DNA from: Sphingomonas kyeonggiensis
Lineage (GTDB): Bacteria > Pseudomonadota > Alphaproteobacteria > Sphingomonadales > Sphingomonadaceae
Direction of reading: 5' to 3'
Assembly (NCBI RefSeq): GCF_030812785.1
Contig: NZ_JAUSTJ010000002.1
Span: 124,001-188,000 of the forward strand
Length of the DNA stretch: 64,000 bases
Each line of letters starts with the position of its first letter. Position 1 is the stretch's first letter. Both the position numbers and the translations under genes were made by a program. The notes beneath the pieces are model-generated. The model was not told where the DNA came from, did no database searches, and saw nothing but the letters and a program-made list of their open reading frames with translations. Of this stretch, positions 46,296-54,724 are shown in pieces.

Positions 46296-47080
46296 TGCGC
46301 GGGACGGCAGTGGCGGCGCTGGCGCTGCTGGCGCTCTCCGCCTGCCATCCCAAGCCCGCCAACGTGCCCAAGGAAGCGCGCGCCATCTCGGCCGAGCCGG
46401 TGACGCTCACCGCGGCGGACGGGGTGAAGGTGGCGGGGATCCATGTCGGGACCGAGCGGCCCAAGGCGCTGATCCTGCTGTTCCACCAGGCCGAATCGGG
46501 CAAGGACGAATATGCCACGATCGCGCCGCGGCTCGCGACTTGGGGCTATGAGTCGCTGCGCATCGACCAGCGCGCCGGCGGCGACCTGTTCGGCGGCAAC
46601 GAGACGGCGAAGGGCATCGGCGTACAGCCGGGCCATGTCGCGACCTCGGCGGAATATCTGGCGGCCAAGCCCGATCTCGAGGCGGCGCTGGCCTGGGCGC
46701 GGGCGCGGAAGCTGCCGGTGATCCTGTGGGGCAGCAGCTATTCGGCCTCGCTCGCCTTCCTGCTCGCGGCCGAGCAGCCGGACGCGGTGAAGGCAGTGAT
46801 GGCCTTTTCGCCGGGCGAGTATTTCGACGACAAGAAGCTGGTCGAGACTGCGGCCGCCAAGGTGAAGGCGCCGGTGTTCGTCACCTCGGCGCAGGACGGG
46901 CACGAGATCGACGCGGCGCGCACCATCCTCGCCGCGGTGCCCGGCAAGGACAAGGAGCAGTTCGTGCCCAAGCAGGGCGGCGTCCACGGCTCCTCGACGC
47001 TGCTCCGCCCGAAGAACAAGGACGGCGCCGAGCCGGCCTGGGCGGCGGTGATCGCGTTCCTGCAGAAGGTGGCGCCTTAG
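46295..47080 (+). CDS. Lipoprotein alpha/beta-hydrolase
   Basis: A 261-residue protein with a lipobox (ALSAC). Nucleophile elbow: GSSYSASLAFLLA, acid near VTSAQDGHEIDAA, histidine in QGGVHGSSTLL. It resembles dienelactone-hydrolase/BD-FAE-like hydrolases, but its substrate is unknown. The ATG at 46295 shares a base with the thiSG stop (TGATG), so it is co-translated with thiSG. Confidence 0.82.
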   Translation: MRGTAVAALALLALSACHPKPANVPKEARAISAEPVTLTAADGVKVAGIHVGTERPKALILLFHQAESGKDEYATIAPRLATWGYESLRIDQRAGGDLFGGNETAKGIGVQPGHVATSAEYLAAKPDLEAALAWARARKLPVILWGSSYSASLAFLLAAEQPDAVKAVMAFSPGEYFDDKKLVETAAAKVKAPVFVTSAQDGHEIDAARTILAAVPGKDKEQFVPKQGGVHGSSTLLRPKNKDGAEPAWAAVIAFLQKVAP

Positions 47081-47088
47081 TTCCCATT

Positions 47089-47237
47089 CCTCCCCCGCGA
47101 AGCGGGGGAGGGGGACCATTCGCATGGCGAATGGTGGAGGGGGCGTAGCCGCGAGCGGTGTCGCCTGTGGTTTTGCCCCCTCCACCACGCCCTGCGGGCG
47201 CGGTCCCCCTCCCCCGGAGCTGCGCTCCGAGGGAGGA
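47089..47237. repeat. Palindromic element, TCCTCCCCCGC family (149 bp)
   Basis: It starts TCCTCCCCCGCGAAGCGGGG and ends CTCCGAGGGAGGA, with CCATTCGCATGGCGAATGG as an inner hairpin and a pair CCCCCTCCACC/GGTGGAGGGGG. It lies between the convergent hydrolase and methyltransferase genes. Confidence 0.8.
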
Positions 47238-47239
47238 AT

Positions 47240-47836
47240 TCAATGCGGCTTCCGCACCAGCCATACCGATCGCCCGCCGGTCGCGCTGTCCTCGGGCTTG
47301 TAGGCGACCTCGAACAGCCCGGTCCTGGCCAACACCGCGCGATATTCCGCCGGGTCGGCGCTGGCGTGGTAGAGCTCCTCGCCGAACTGGCAGCCCATCG
47401 CGGTGCCGCGCGCCGGGCCGGTGTTGAACAGCAGCGCGCCGCGGGGGGACAGATGGGGCGCGAGCCGCCCGATCAGGTCGAGCTGGTCGTCGGCGGGCAG
47501 GTGGAACAGGCTGTCCCAGGCGAGGATCCCACCGAACATGCCGTCCAGCGCGACGCGGCGCATGTCGCCGGCGATCCAGCGCTCGCGCGGGAAGCGGGTG
47601 CGGCACAGGGCGATCATCGCCTCCGATCCGTCGACTCCGGTTATCGGATGGCCGTGATCGTGGAGATAGCGCGCGATCGGCTCGCCGGCGCCGCAGCCCA
47701 GGTCGAGCACCGGCGCGCCCCTGGCTACGCCGAGCAGGAAGCGATCGAGCCAGGCGCGCTCGGCGAAGCGCTTGCGCCGCGCATGATCGAACGCATGGGC
47801 ATGTCGCTCATAATGCTCGGCAATCCGCTCTGGCAT
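47240..47836 (-). CDS. Class I SAM-dependent methyltransferase
   Basis: A 198-residue enzyme. Motif I is VLDLGCGAGEPIARYL, motif II TGVDGSEAMIALC, and motif III 'GGILAWDSLFHLP'. The substrate is unknown. The ATG at 47836 is used; a TTG 12 bases upstream is also in frame. It stands alone on the minus strand, divergent from csbD. Confidence 0.88.
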   Translation of the reverse strand: MPERIAEHYERHAHAFDHARRKRFAERAWLDRFLLGVARGAPVLDLGCGAGEPIARYLHDHGHPITGVDGSEAMIALCRTRFPRERWIAGDMRRVALDGMFGGILAWDSLFHLPADDQLDLIGRLAPHLSPRGALLFNTGPARGTAMGCQFGEELYHASADPAEYRAVLARTGLFEVAYKPEDSATGGRSVWLVRKPH

Positions 47837-47926
47837 GACGGAACCCAATTCCCGCGCGGACCGTTGTTTCAGTCGAACGGATCACAGGCGCGGCCAGGCG
47901 CCGATCCACGGTAGGAGATTGGAATC

Positions 47927-48130
47927 ATGGGTGAACTTACCGACAAGATCAAGGGCAACGTCAACGAGATGGTCGGCAAGGCCAAGCAGGCGATCGCCGG
48001 CAATCCGGCCGATCCGCGGCGCACGCACGCCGACGACAAGCTCGATGCCGAGGGCAAGGCCCAGGAGCTGAAGGGCAAGGGCGAGCAGTTCATCGGCAAG
48101 GTGAAGGGCGCGCTCGGCGACGATATCTGA
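47927..48130 (+). CDS. CsbD-family stress protein
   Basis: A 67-residue, highly charged, helical protein with the CsbD signature 'DKIKGNVNEMVGKAKQAIAG' and 'GKAQELKGKGEQFIGKVKGA'. CsbD proteins are induced by general stress in many bacteria and have no known enzymatic role. An intrinsic terminator ends the gene. AGGAG precedes the start. Confidence 0.92.
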   Translation: MGELTDKIKGNVNEMVGKAKQAIAGNPADPRRTHADDKLDAEGKAQELKGKGEQFIGKVKGALGDDI

Positions 48131-48152
48131 TCCGCCCGCGGATACTCAGGCG

Positions 48153-48186
48153 AAGGCCGCTCCGGGAAACCGGGGCGGCCTTTTTT
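48153..48186 (+). terminator. Intrinsic terminator after csbD-like gene
   Basis: AAGGCCGCTCCGG pairs with CCGGGGCGGCCTT over a GAAA loop, with one G-U pair, followed by six T. Confidence 0.93.
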
Positions 48187-48195
48187 CATTTGCCT

Positions 48196-48320
48196 CCCCT
48201 CCCTGAAAGGGAGGGGTTGGGGGTGGGTCGCGTCCCGGCGATACGGAAAGGCCCGGCGACACGGAACCCGTATCGCCAGGCCTCCACCCACCCCTCGGTC
48301 CCCTCCCTTGCAGGGAGGGG
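48196..48320. repeat. Palindromic element, CCCCTCCCT family copy
   Basis: Arms CCCCTCCCTGAAAGGGAGGG... (48196-48216) and CCCCTCCCTTGCAGGGAGGG... (48300-48320) flank a spacer with GGGGGTGGGT/ACCCACCCC and 'GGCGATACGG'/'CCGTATCGCC' arms. It is related to the element at 40525-40662. Confidence 0.88.
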
Positions 48321-48328
48321 AAGTCGGG

Positions 48329-49135
48329 TTACGCCGCCACCGTCTCGCGGTAGCGCGGGGCGACGTCGCGCTTCGAGAGGTGCGGGCCCATTGCCAGGCG
48401 GGCATTGTTGTAGGCCTCGTACAGGCCTTCATCGGCGAGCGGCGGGATGGTGACCGTCTCGCCCTTGTCGAAGCCGGCGAGCGACGCATCAACCAGGTCG
48501 TCGACGTCCATCACCATCTCGGGCGGGAAGCTGTCCACGTCCTTGCCGGAACGCTCCCAGATCTCGGTGCGGGTGGCGCCGGGCAGGACTGCCTGGACGC
48601 GCACGCCCTTCGGCTCGAGCTGCGTGGCGAGCGAGAGCGAGAGGTTGAGCAGATAGGCCTTGCTGCCCGAATAGACGCCGTCGAACATCTCGGGCGCAAA
48701 GGCGAGGATCGAGGCGAGATTGATGATGCCGCCCTTGCCGCGCGCCTGGAACGCCTTGCCGGCTGCCGAGGCGAGCAGGGTGGGGGCGGTGATGTTGAGC
48801 GCGATCAGCCGCTCGAGCGCCGGGGCCTCGTTGTCGAGCAGTCCGCCGTTCAGCGACATGCCGGCATTGTTGACCAGCAGGGTGATCGTGGCGTCGTCGG
48901 CGAGGCGCTTCGCCACGCGATCGAGATCGTCGCCATCGGTGAGGTCGGCGGGGAGCACTTCGATGCTGCGGCCGGTCTCGGCGGTCAGGCGGTCGGCGAG
49001 CGCCTGCATGCGGGCGGCGTCGCGCGCGACGAGGATCAGGTCGTGGCCGCGCTTGGCCAGGCGGTCCGCATAGACAGCGCCGATGCCGGTGGATGCGCCG
49101 GTGATCAGGGCAGTGCCAAGGGTGGAATCAGTCAT
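48329..49135 (-). CDS. Short-chain dehydrogenase/reductase
   Basis: A 268-residue SDR. The NAD(P) loop is 'ALITGASTGIGAVYADRLAKR', catalytic residues in NLASILAF and YSGSKAY, and NNAG in LLVNNAGMSLNG. The substrate is unknown. It is transcribed away from the HxlR regulator at 49205, so that regulator probably controls it. The Arg at position about 37 in VARDAAR suggests NADP(H) preference. Confidence 0.9.
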   Translation of the reverse strand: MTDSTLGTALITGASTGIGAVYADRLAKRGHDLILVARDAARMQALADRLTAETGRSIEVLPADLTDGDDLDRVAKRLADDATITLLVNNAGMSLNGGLLDNEAPALERLIALNITAPTLLASAAGKAFQARGKGGIINLASILAFAPEMFDGVYSGSKAYLLNLSLSLATQLEPKGVRVQAVLPGATRTEIWERSGKDVDSFPPEMVMDVDDLVDASLAGFDKGETVTIPPLADEGLYEAYNNARLAMGPHLSKRDVAPRYRETVAA

Positions 49136-49180
49136 GGTTCGTCTCCGTTGCGGCCCGGAGATCGAGTCGCTTGCATTTTA

Positions 49181-49195
49181 ATAGTAACTCACTAT
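49181..49195. promoter_or_regulatory. Palindromic operator candidate between SDR and HxlR genes
   Basis: ATAGTAACTCACTAT is an inverted repeat (ATAGT...ACTAT with a 5-base centre) in an AT-rich 69-bp divergent gap, about 10 bases from the regulator start. It is a likely HxlR-family binding site. Confidence 0.55.
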
Positions 49196-49204
49196 CATTA
49201 TGCA

Positions 49205-49693
49205 ATGGACGTTGACCAAGAAAAATCGCAGACCTGCTGTCCGGTCGCCCGTGGGCTGGCCAAGGTGGGGGATGCGTGGAGCATGCTGATCCTGCGCGAC
49301 CTGAGCCTGGGGCTCGGCCGCTTCGAGGCTTTGCGCACCAGCCTGGGGATCGCACCGAACATCCTGACCGCGCGGTTGCGCGCGCTGGTCGAGGCGGGGC
49401 TGGTGGCGAAGCGGCGCTACAGCGAGCGCCCGCCGCGCGACGAATATGTGCTCACCGATGCGGGACGCGACTTCCTGCCGGTGCTGCACGTGATCGGGGA
49501 ATGGGGCCGGCGCCACAATGGCGAGGGCGGCACCAGCCGGCTGGTCGATACCGAGACCGAGGCGCTGGTCGAGCCGATGGTGATCGACCGGGTCAGCGGC
49601 AGGCCGCTCACCGAGATGAAGCTGCGCCTGGCGCAGCCGGACGATCCGCTGGTGTCGGGCGCGCCGGCGAAGCGGTCTTGGTTGCTGGATTAG
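49205..49693 (+). CDS. HxlR-family transcriptional regulator
   Basis: A 162-residue winged-helix protein. 'QTCCPVARGLAKVGDAWSML' and ILRDLSLGLGRFEALRTSLG are typical of HxlR, with the redox-prone Cys10-Cys11 in the N-terminal arm. 'NILTARLRALVEAGLVAKRR' is the recognition-wing region. Its C-terminal tail is longer than in many members (about 110 to 162). Divergent from the SDR gene, which it likely represses. Confidence 0.92.
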   Translation: MDVDQEKSQTCCPVARGLAKVGDAWSMLILRDLSLGLGRFEALRTSLGIAPNILTARLRALVEAGLVAKRRYSERPPRDEYVLTDAGRDFLPVLHVIGEWGRRHNGEGGTSRLVDTETEALVEPMVIDRVSGRPLTEMKLRLAQPDDPLVSGAPAKRSWLLD

Positions 49694-49795
49694 CTTTCCC
49701 CGGCGAAGGCCGGGGCCCAGACTAAACAGTGCGCGTCGAAGACGCGCCAAGGCGCGTCACTTTCAAGTCTGGGCCCCGGCCTTCGCCGGGGAAAG
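49694..49795. repeat. Palindromic element, family B (first orientation)
   Basis: Perfect 30-bp arms (CTTTCCCCGGCGAAGGCCGG... at 49694-49723; complement 49766-49795) flank a 42-base spacer holding GACGCGCCAAGGCGCGTC. The spacer is nearly the reverse complement of that in the element at 58579-58679. It begins the base after the HxlR stop. Confidence 0.92.
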
Positions 49796-49822
49796 AAGAG
49801 GAAGAAGGACGCCTCTCCCGGA

Positions 49823-50062
49823 TCAATCCGGGATGTAGAAGCTCCACAGGTCGCTCTGCAGCTTGTGCGCGGCGAAGCGGACCGGGCGGGTCTTGGGGCC
49901 GATCTCGCAGACCATGTGCGACAGCACGTCCACCGGCACCATCGGATCGGGCAGGCGGACGGTTTCGGCGTTGATCCAGCGCCATTCCTCATGCCAGACC
50001 CGGTGGTTCTGGATGGTCAGATTGTCGCCCTTGCGCCCGACGTGCAGATGCCGCCAGCCCAT
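49823..50062 (-). CDS. Conserved-looking hypothetical protein
   Basis: A 79-residue protein rich in Trp and His (HEEWRWINAE, SDLWSFYIPD). It opens MGWRHLHVGRKGDNLT. No family is recognised. It is on the minus strand upstream of the palindromic element, with no clear partner. Confidence 0.45.
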   Translation of the reverse strand: MGWRHLHVGRKGDNLTIQNHRVWHEEWRWINAETVRLPDPMVPVDVLSHMVCEIGPKTRPVRFAAHKLQSDLWSFYIPD

Positions 50063-50138
50063 ATGCCTGCCTCTTCGAATGGTCCCTATCCCGATATTAT
50101 AGGGGACAGGGACCCGGCAAAACGGCGTAGCGGCGGGA

Positions 50139-51791
50139 TTATTTGCTCCGCAGGCCGGTGACGGTGAGCCCCGGCGTGATGAACTCGATATCGGTCTTCA
50201 GATGGAGCAGGCGCAGGCCCGGCTGCTCCAGCGCGCGGGCAAGGGCGGGCGCGAACTCCCCGGTTCGCTCCACCGTCTCCGCCCAGCCGCCATAGGCGCG
50301 AGCGAGCGCGGCGAAATCGGGGTTCTTGAGCGCCGTGCCGGAGAGGCGCGCGGGATATTCGCGCTCCTGGTGCATGCGGATCGTGCCATAGGTGCCGTTG
50401 TCGACCAGGATGACGATCAGGTCGGCGTCATGCTGGACGGCGGTGGCGAGTTCCTGGCCGTTCATCATGAAGTCGCCGTCGCCGGCCAGCGCGACCACGG
50501 CGCGGTCCGGGAAGCGGATCGCGGCGGCGACGGCGGCAGGCACGCCATAGCCCATCGCCCCGGCGGTGGGGGCGAGCTGCGAGGGGTGGGCGGCATAGGG
50601 CCAGTAGCGGTGCCACCAGCTGGAGAAATTGCCGGCGCCGTTGCAGATGATCGTGTCCGCTGGCATCGCTTCGCGCATCGCCGCGACGCACTGGCCGAGA
50701 TCGAGCGCCACGCCCTCGCGCGGCCTGGGGGTCGACCATTCGAGCCACTCGGCATGCGCCTGCGCCGCATCGAAGCTGGGCAGCGCGACGTCTTCCTCGG
50801 CCGCCAGCGCGACCGCGAACTCGAACGGGCGGGCGCAGATCGGCAGATCGGCGAAATAGACGCGGTTGAGCTCGTTCGGGTCCGGATGGACATGGACCAG
50901 CTTCTGGCCGGGGTGCTCGGGAGTGATCAGCGTATAGCCGTCGGTCGTCGCCTCGCCGAGGCGGGCGCCGACCACGAGCAGCAGGTCGGCATCCTTGATC
51001 CGCTGGACCAGCTTCGGGTTCGGGCCATAGCCGAGATTGCCGGCCCAGACCGGGGAGGTGTTGGGGATCGCATCCTGGCGGCGGAAGGCGCCGGCCACGG
51101 GCAGGGCGATCCGCTCGGCGAATTTCGCGAAATCCTCGCCCGCCTCGGCATCCCAGCCGGCGCCGCCGACGATCGCCACCGGACGCTTCGCCTCGGCGAG
51201 CAGGGCGAACATCTGGTCGAGGTCATAGGCGTCGGGCGCCTGGATCGGCGGGGCGATCTCGGGGCGGTCGATCGCCTCGACCACGTCGCACAGCATGTCC
51301 TCGGGCAGCGCGACCACCACAGGGCCGGGGCGGCCGGAGGTCGCCACCGCAAAGGCGCGGGCGACATATTCGGGGATGCGGCGGGCATCCTCGATCCGCG
51401 TCGCCCATTTGGCGATCGGGCCGAAAAAGGCGGGGAAATCGACTTCCTGGAAACCCTCGCGGTCGCGCATCGAACGATCGACATCGCCGATGAAGAGGAT
51501 CATCGGCTGCGAATCCTGCATCGCGACATGGACGCCGATCGAGACGTTGGTCGCGCCCGGTCCGCGGGTGACGAAGGCGACGCCCGGCCGCTGCATCATC
51601 GCGCCGTCGGCACAGGCCATGAAGCCGACCCCGCCTTCCTGGCGGCAGGTCACCACATCGATCTGCGGCACGTCGTGCAGCGCGTCGAGCACGGCGAGGA
51701 AGCTCTCGCCCGGCACGTGGAAGATACGGTCGCAGCCCTGTGCGACCAGATTGTCGACGAGGATTCGGCCCCCGGTTCGTTTCGCGGTCAT
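50139..51791 (-). CDS. Thiamine-diphosphate enzyme, acetolactate-synthase-like
   Basis: A 550-residue ThDP enzyme. The N-terminal PYR domain has the activating glutamate in TCRQEGGVGFMACADG, the middle domain has the DHS-like 'VGGAGWDAEAG' motif, and the C-terminal PP domain has the ThDP motif AGDGDFMMNGQELATAVQ. The overall arrangement is that of acetolactate synthase/benzoylformate decarboxylase-like enzymes; no ilvN partner is nearby, so a catabolic 2-oxoacid reaction is as likely as branched-chain synthesis. Confidence 0.85.
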   Translation of the reverse strand: MTAKRTGGRILVDNLVAQGCDRIFHVPGESFLAVLDALHDVPQIDVVTCRQEGGVGFMACADGAMMQRPGVAFVTRGPGATNVSIGVHVAMQDSQPMILFIGDVDRSMRDREGFQEVDFPAFFGPIAKWATRIEDARRIPEYVARAFAVATSGRPGPVVVALPEDMLCDVVEAIDRPEIAPPIQAPDAYDLDQMFALLAEAKRPVAIVGGAGWDAEAGEDFAKFAERIALPVAGAFRRQDAIPNTSPVWAGNLGYGPNPKLVQRIKDADLLLVVGARLGEATTDGYTLITPEHPGQKLVHVHPDPNELNRVYFADLPICARPFEFAVALAAEEDVALPSFDAAQAHAEWLEWSTPRPREGVALDLGQCVAAMREAMPADTIICNGAGNFSSWWHRYWPYAAHPSQLAPTAGAMGYGVPAAVAAAIRFPDRAVVALAGDGDFMMNGQELATAVQHDADLIVILVDNGTYGTIRMHQEREYPARLSGTALKNPDFAALARAYGGWAETVERTGEFAPALARALEQPGLRLLHLKTDIEFITPGLTVTGLRSK

Positions 51792-51838
51792 GCTACCTGT
51801 CTAGCGAGGCGCGTGCGCCAGACCAACCCGTGCGATCG

Positions 51839-52723
51839 TTACTGGCGTATAGGCTGTGGCAATGGCGCGGCGGGCTCCGGCGGCGACGAGCCGGGTATCC
51901 GCCAGGTGATCGACGTCGCGAGAGTCCCCTGGGTCGGCTGCCCCGCCTCGTCGAGCGCCGGATTCAGGCGCAGGCGCCGGGCGAGGATCGAGCAGGTCGT
52001 GCTGTCGAGGATCGCGCTGCCGCTCGATGCGGTGACGGTGCAATCGCTCACCAGGCCATGCGCCGAGACGGTGAGCCGGACCGAAGTGCGCCCCTGTTCC
52101 TCGGCGCGCAATGCGGCTGCGGGATAGTCGTCATCGGTCAGGATGGCGGTGCCCGGGTTGCGCAGCGCCACCTTGGTGACGACCGGCTTGCCCGAGCCGC
52201 GATCGTCGCCGGCCAGCTCCATCAGACAGGGGCGGATCGACCGGGCGGCGAGGCCGTAATTATTGTCGACGACCGCGAAGGGCGCCGACTCGCCCTGGCG
52301 GTAGAGCGATAGCACTGACCAGATCGTGAAATTATATCCGGGACCGGCCAGCGGAAGGACCACGCCGCTGCGGCCCCGCTTGTCGAGGAAGCCGTGCGCC
52401 TCGATGGTCCTCTCGGTGGTGCGTTCCTGGCCATAGGCGGGGTTCGGTATGTCCACGGCGCGCACGCGGATCGACACGGGCGCCTTGTCGGCGAAATGCC
52501 AGTCCTTGCCGCTCACCCGGACCCAATAGTCCATGCGCTCGTCCATCCCGAAAGCCGGGGTGACTCCCGTTGCCGGATTGGGGCCGGGACTCGCCCAGCA
52601 ACCCTGGGCGTCGCGCTCGACCGGCATGGGCGGCGGGGTGACGATGGTCGGAAGGGTCTGCGCGAAGGCCGATCCAGTGGAGGCTGCGAGCAGGGCGGCG
52701 GAGGCTAGGGCGAGGCGGCGCAT
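51839..52723 (-). CDS. Exported protein with TonB-like C-terminal domain
   Basis: A 294-residue protein with a signal peptide (ASAALLAASTGSAFAQ). The C-terminal 90 residues (DYPAAALRAEEQGRTSVRLTVSAHG, LDSTTCSILARRLRL) follow the TonB C-terminal pattern, but no N-terminal helix of the usual TonB type is present; it could be a periplasmic partner. The start is uncertain because two 18-base direct repeats (52721-52738 and 52739-52756) encode MRIPSA units, giving several ATGs. Confidence 0.75.
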   Translation of the reverse strand: MRRLALASAALLAASTGSAFAQTLPTIVTPPPMPVERDAQGCWASPGPNPATGVTPAFGMDERMDYWVRVSGKDWHFADKAPVSIRVRAVDIPNPAYGQERTTERTIEAHGFLDKRGRSGVVLPLAGPGYNFTIWSVLSLYRQGESAPFAVVDNNYGLAARSIRPCLMELAGDDRGSGKPVVTKVALRNPGTAILTDDDYPAAALRAEEQGRTSVRLTVSAHGLVSDCTVTASSGSAILDSTTCSILARRLRLNPALDEAGQPTQGTLATSITWRIPGSSPPEPAAPLPQPIRQ

Positions 52724-52756
52724 CGCCGATGGTATGCGCATCGCCGATGGTATGCG
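52721..52756. repeat. 18-bp tandem duplication at a gene start
   Basis: CATCGCCGATGGTATGCG occurs twice in tandem, identical, over the initiation region of the minus-strand exported gene. It duplicates the start region, so two or three alternative ATGs fit the signal peptide. Confidence 0.85.
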
Positions 52757-52833
52757 TATCGCCTCCGTAACGGTCAATCGCTCGACGGGGTCGGTCTGGC
52801 GCGGTAGGCCTTGCCCAATCGGAGGGGAGCCCC

Positions 52834-53586
52834 ATGCTCATCATCGGCAACCATGTCTCGCCCTATGCGCGCAAGGTGTTCGTCGCGCTCGACCACAAGG
52901 GCGTAGACTATGAGATGGACCCGATCGTGCCCTTTTACGGCACCGAGGACTTCACCCGGGTCAGCCCGTTGCGCCGCATCCCGGTGCTGATCGACGGCGA
53001 CCTGGTCCTCAACGACTCGACCGTGATCGCCGAATATGTCGACGAGCGCTGGCCCGAGCCGCCGCTGATGCCCAGGTCGCCCGCCGACCGGGCGAAGGCG
53101 CGCTGGATGGAGGAGTTCGCCGACAGCCGCCTGGGCGACCTGATCATCTGGCGGCTGTTCTACCAGCGCACCATCGTCCCCTTTGTCTGGAGGCGCGAGC
53201 CCGATCATGCGCTGATCGAACGGGTGACGACCATCGACCTGCCCGAGGCGCTCGACTGGATCGAGGCGCGGGTGCCGGCGGACGGCTTCCTGTTCGACCA
53301 TGTCTGCACCGCCGACTTCACCTATGCCTGCTTCTTCCGCAACGCCTCGCTCGCCGGGTTCGAGGTGGACGCCGGGCGCTGGCCGCGCACCGCGGCCTGG
53401 CTGGAGCGGGTGCGCGCGGTGCCGGCGTTTGCGGGCACGATGGAGTATGAACGGGCGATCTTTGGCGTCCGCTCCGCCGAGCGTGCCGACGCGTTGCGCG
53501 CGGTGGGCGCCAGGGTGGCGGAGAAGAGCTATGGCGGGCGCGAGCCCTGCCGCTCGATCATGCTGGACGATGGGCCGGCGGGGTAG
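52834..53586 (+). CDS. Glutathione S-transferase family protein
   Basis: A 250-residue protein. The N-terminal thioredoxin-fold domain starts 'LIIGNHVSPYARKVFVAL' (Ser/Cys-type catalytic position in SPYARKV), with RIPVLIDGDLVLNDSTVIAEY for glutathione binding (cis-Pro, acidic Ser region). The C-terminal helical domain follows from about residue 85. The substrate is unknown. Confidence 0.9.
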   Translation: MLIIGNHVSPYARKVFVALDHKGVDYEMDPIVPFYGTEDFTRVSPLRRIPVLIDGDLVLNDSTVIAEYVDERWPEPPLMPRSPADRAKARWMEEFADSRLGDLIIWRLFYQRTIVPFVWRREPDHALIERVTTIDLPEALDWIEARVPADGFLFDHVCTADFTYACFFRNASLAGFEVDAGRWPRTAAWLERVRAVPAFAGTMEYERAIFGVRSAERADALRAVGARVAEKSYGGREPCRSIMLDDGPAG

Positions 53587-53824
53587 GTGCCGAAGCATCC
53601 AGCTCGGCAACGCGAAGCGGGACGATCGCTTCGTCAGGGTGGTGTCGGCCCGGCCAGTTTCCCCAGATGACCTTGGCCGGGAATTTGCGCCCCCGGCATT
53701 CGACCTCGACAACGTCGCCGACCAGGGGCGCCGGGCCTTCGAAGCGGTTCTCGTCCACTCGCAGTTCGCGCTCGGTGACGATCTCGCCGGTCTGCAAGAC
53801 GATCCGCTTTATCCAGTAGCCCAT
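53558..53824 (-). CDS. Small hypothetical protein
   Basis: An 88-residue, beta-rich protein with a clear start MGYWIKRIVLQTGEIV and a compact core (DVVEVECRGRKFPAKVIWG). It overlaps the 3' end of the GST gene antisense by 29 bases. The length and shape suggest a real gene; I recognise no family. Confidence 0.55.
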   Translation of the reverse strand: MGYWIKRIVLQTGEIVTERELRVDENRFEGPAPLVGDVVEVECRGRKFPAKVIWGNWPGRHHPDEAIVPLRVAELDASAPTPPAHRPA

Positions 53825-53872
53825 AGGGGCAGGGTAGCTTGGCGGATGGGTGGTTCAAGCCCGGCAAAACGC

Positions 53873-53902
53873 AAAAGGGCCGCGCAGTTGCCCGCGCGGC
53901 CC
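53873..53902 (-). terminator. Terminator after outer-membrane barrel gene
   Basis: On the minus strand GGGCCGCGCGGGCAACTGCG forms a stem (GCGCGGCCC with GGGCCGCGC) followed by CTTTTGC. It lies 27 bases after the barrel stop. Confidence 0.8.
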
Positions 53903-53928
53903 CCTTGCTGTCCGGATTTGTCGGTCGC

Positions 53929-54444
53929 TTAGAAGCGAACGCCGACGCCCGCGACGACCTGGTCGCGGTTCAGGTCGATCTTCTCGTAGCGCGAGTAGCG
54001 GTACTCGACCTTGCCGAAGAAGCGGCCGAAGTTGCGCTCGACACCGGCGCCCAGACGGTAGCCGTCGTTGTTGATGCCGTCGTCGCCGAAGCTGACGCGG
54101 GCGTTGGTGTAGCCGGCCTTGCCGTAGACCAGCGTCGAGCCGCCGACGACGAAGCCTGCGCGGGCGCCGACATACAGGTCACGGCCGGCTTCCACGCCAC
54201 CCTCCTTGGTGGTCGCGCCGGTGATCTCGGCGTCGGCACCGATCACGATGTTGTTGAACTGCTTGTCGTAGCCGATGGCGCCGCCATACAGGAAGCCCGA
54301 ACGGCCATTACCCTCGGAGCCGACATGGTCCACACCGGCTTCGGCCTCGATGCGCGGGCCGCTGAACGGCGCGCTGTCCTGGGCGAAAGCGGGGGTTGCG
54401 GTGGCTGCCACGAGGGCGAGCGCGGACACTGCGAGAATTCGCAT
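53929..54444 (-). CDS. Outer-membrane beta-barrel (OmpA/OprF-like small porin)
   Basis: A 171-residue protein. The signal peptide ends ATPAFAQ, and the mature part is an eight-stranded barrel with alternating residues (IVIGADAEITGATTK, LYVGARAGFVVGGSTLVYGK, FFGKVEYRYSRYEKIDL) ending VAGVGVRF with a terminal Phe, the BAM-recognition signal. No OmpA-like peptidoglycan domain follows, so it is a stand-alone barrel. Its upstream region carries TTCAGGTTCG motifs. Confidence 0.88.
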   Translation of the reverse strand: MRILAVSALALVAATATPAFAQDSAPFSGPRIEAEAGVDHVGSEGNGRSGFLYGGAIGYDKQFNNIVIGADAEITGATTKEGGVEAGRDLYVGARAGFVVGGSTLVYGKAGYTNARVSFGDDGINNDGYRLGAGVERNFGRFFGKVEYRYSRYEKIDLNRDQVVAGVGVRF

Positions 54445-54471
54445 TATATTTCCTACCTTTGGACTTAATTA

Positions 54472-54665
54472 CTCAGGTTCGGATGGCCATCCGGGGCTCT
54501 ACGTAGGCCTCCGATTCCGCAGTGCAATATGGCAATTTAATTACAATCCTGCCGTGTTGCCTTTGTGCCACACCACCGAAGTTGATCATCTTCTGTTCAG
54601 GTTCGGTAGAGGGCGCCGGCCGGCGCTGCTGCGATGCAGCGAAGTTGAAAGTCGGTTCAGGTTCG
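54472..54665. promoter_or_regulatory. Repeated TTCAGGTTCG motifs in a divergent promoter region
   Basis: CTCAGGTTCG is at 54472 and TTCAGGTTCG at 54596 and 54656, the last two exactly 60 bp apart. Each is preceded by CGAAGTTGA (54579 and 54640). They lie between the divergent barrel gene and scoA. A shared regulator or a decayed tandem repeat could explain them. Confidence 0.45.
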
Positions 54666-54724
54666 CTTGACCGAGGCTTCCGCCCCGGACTATCGCCCCG
54701 GGCGAAGTCAGGAGAGAATCGCCG

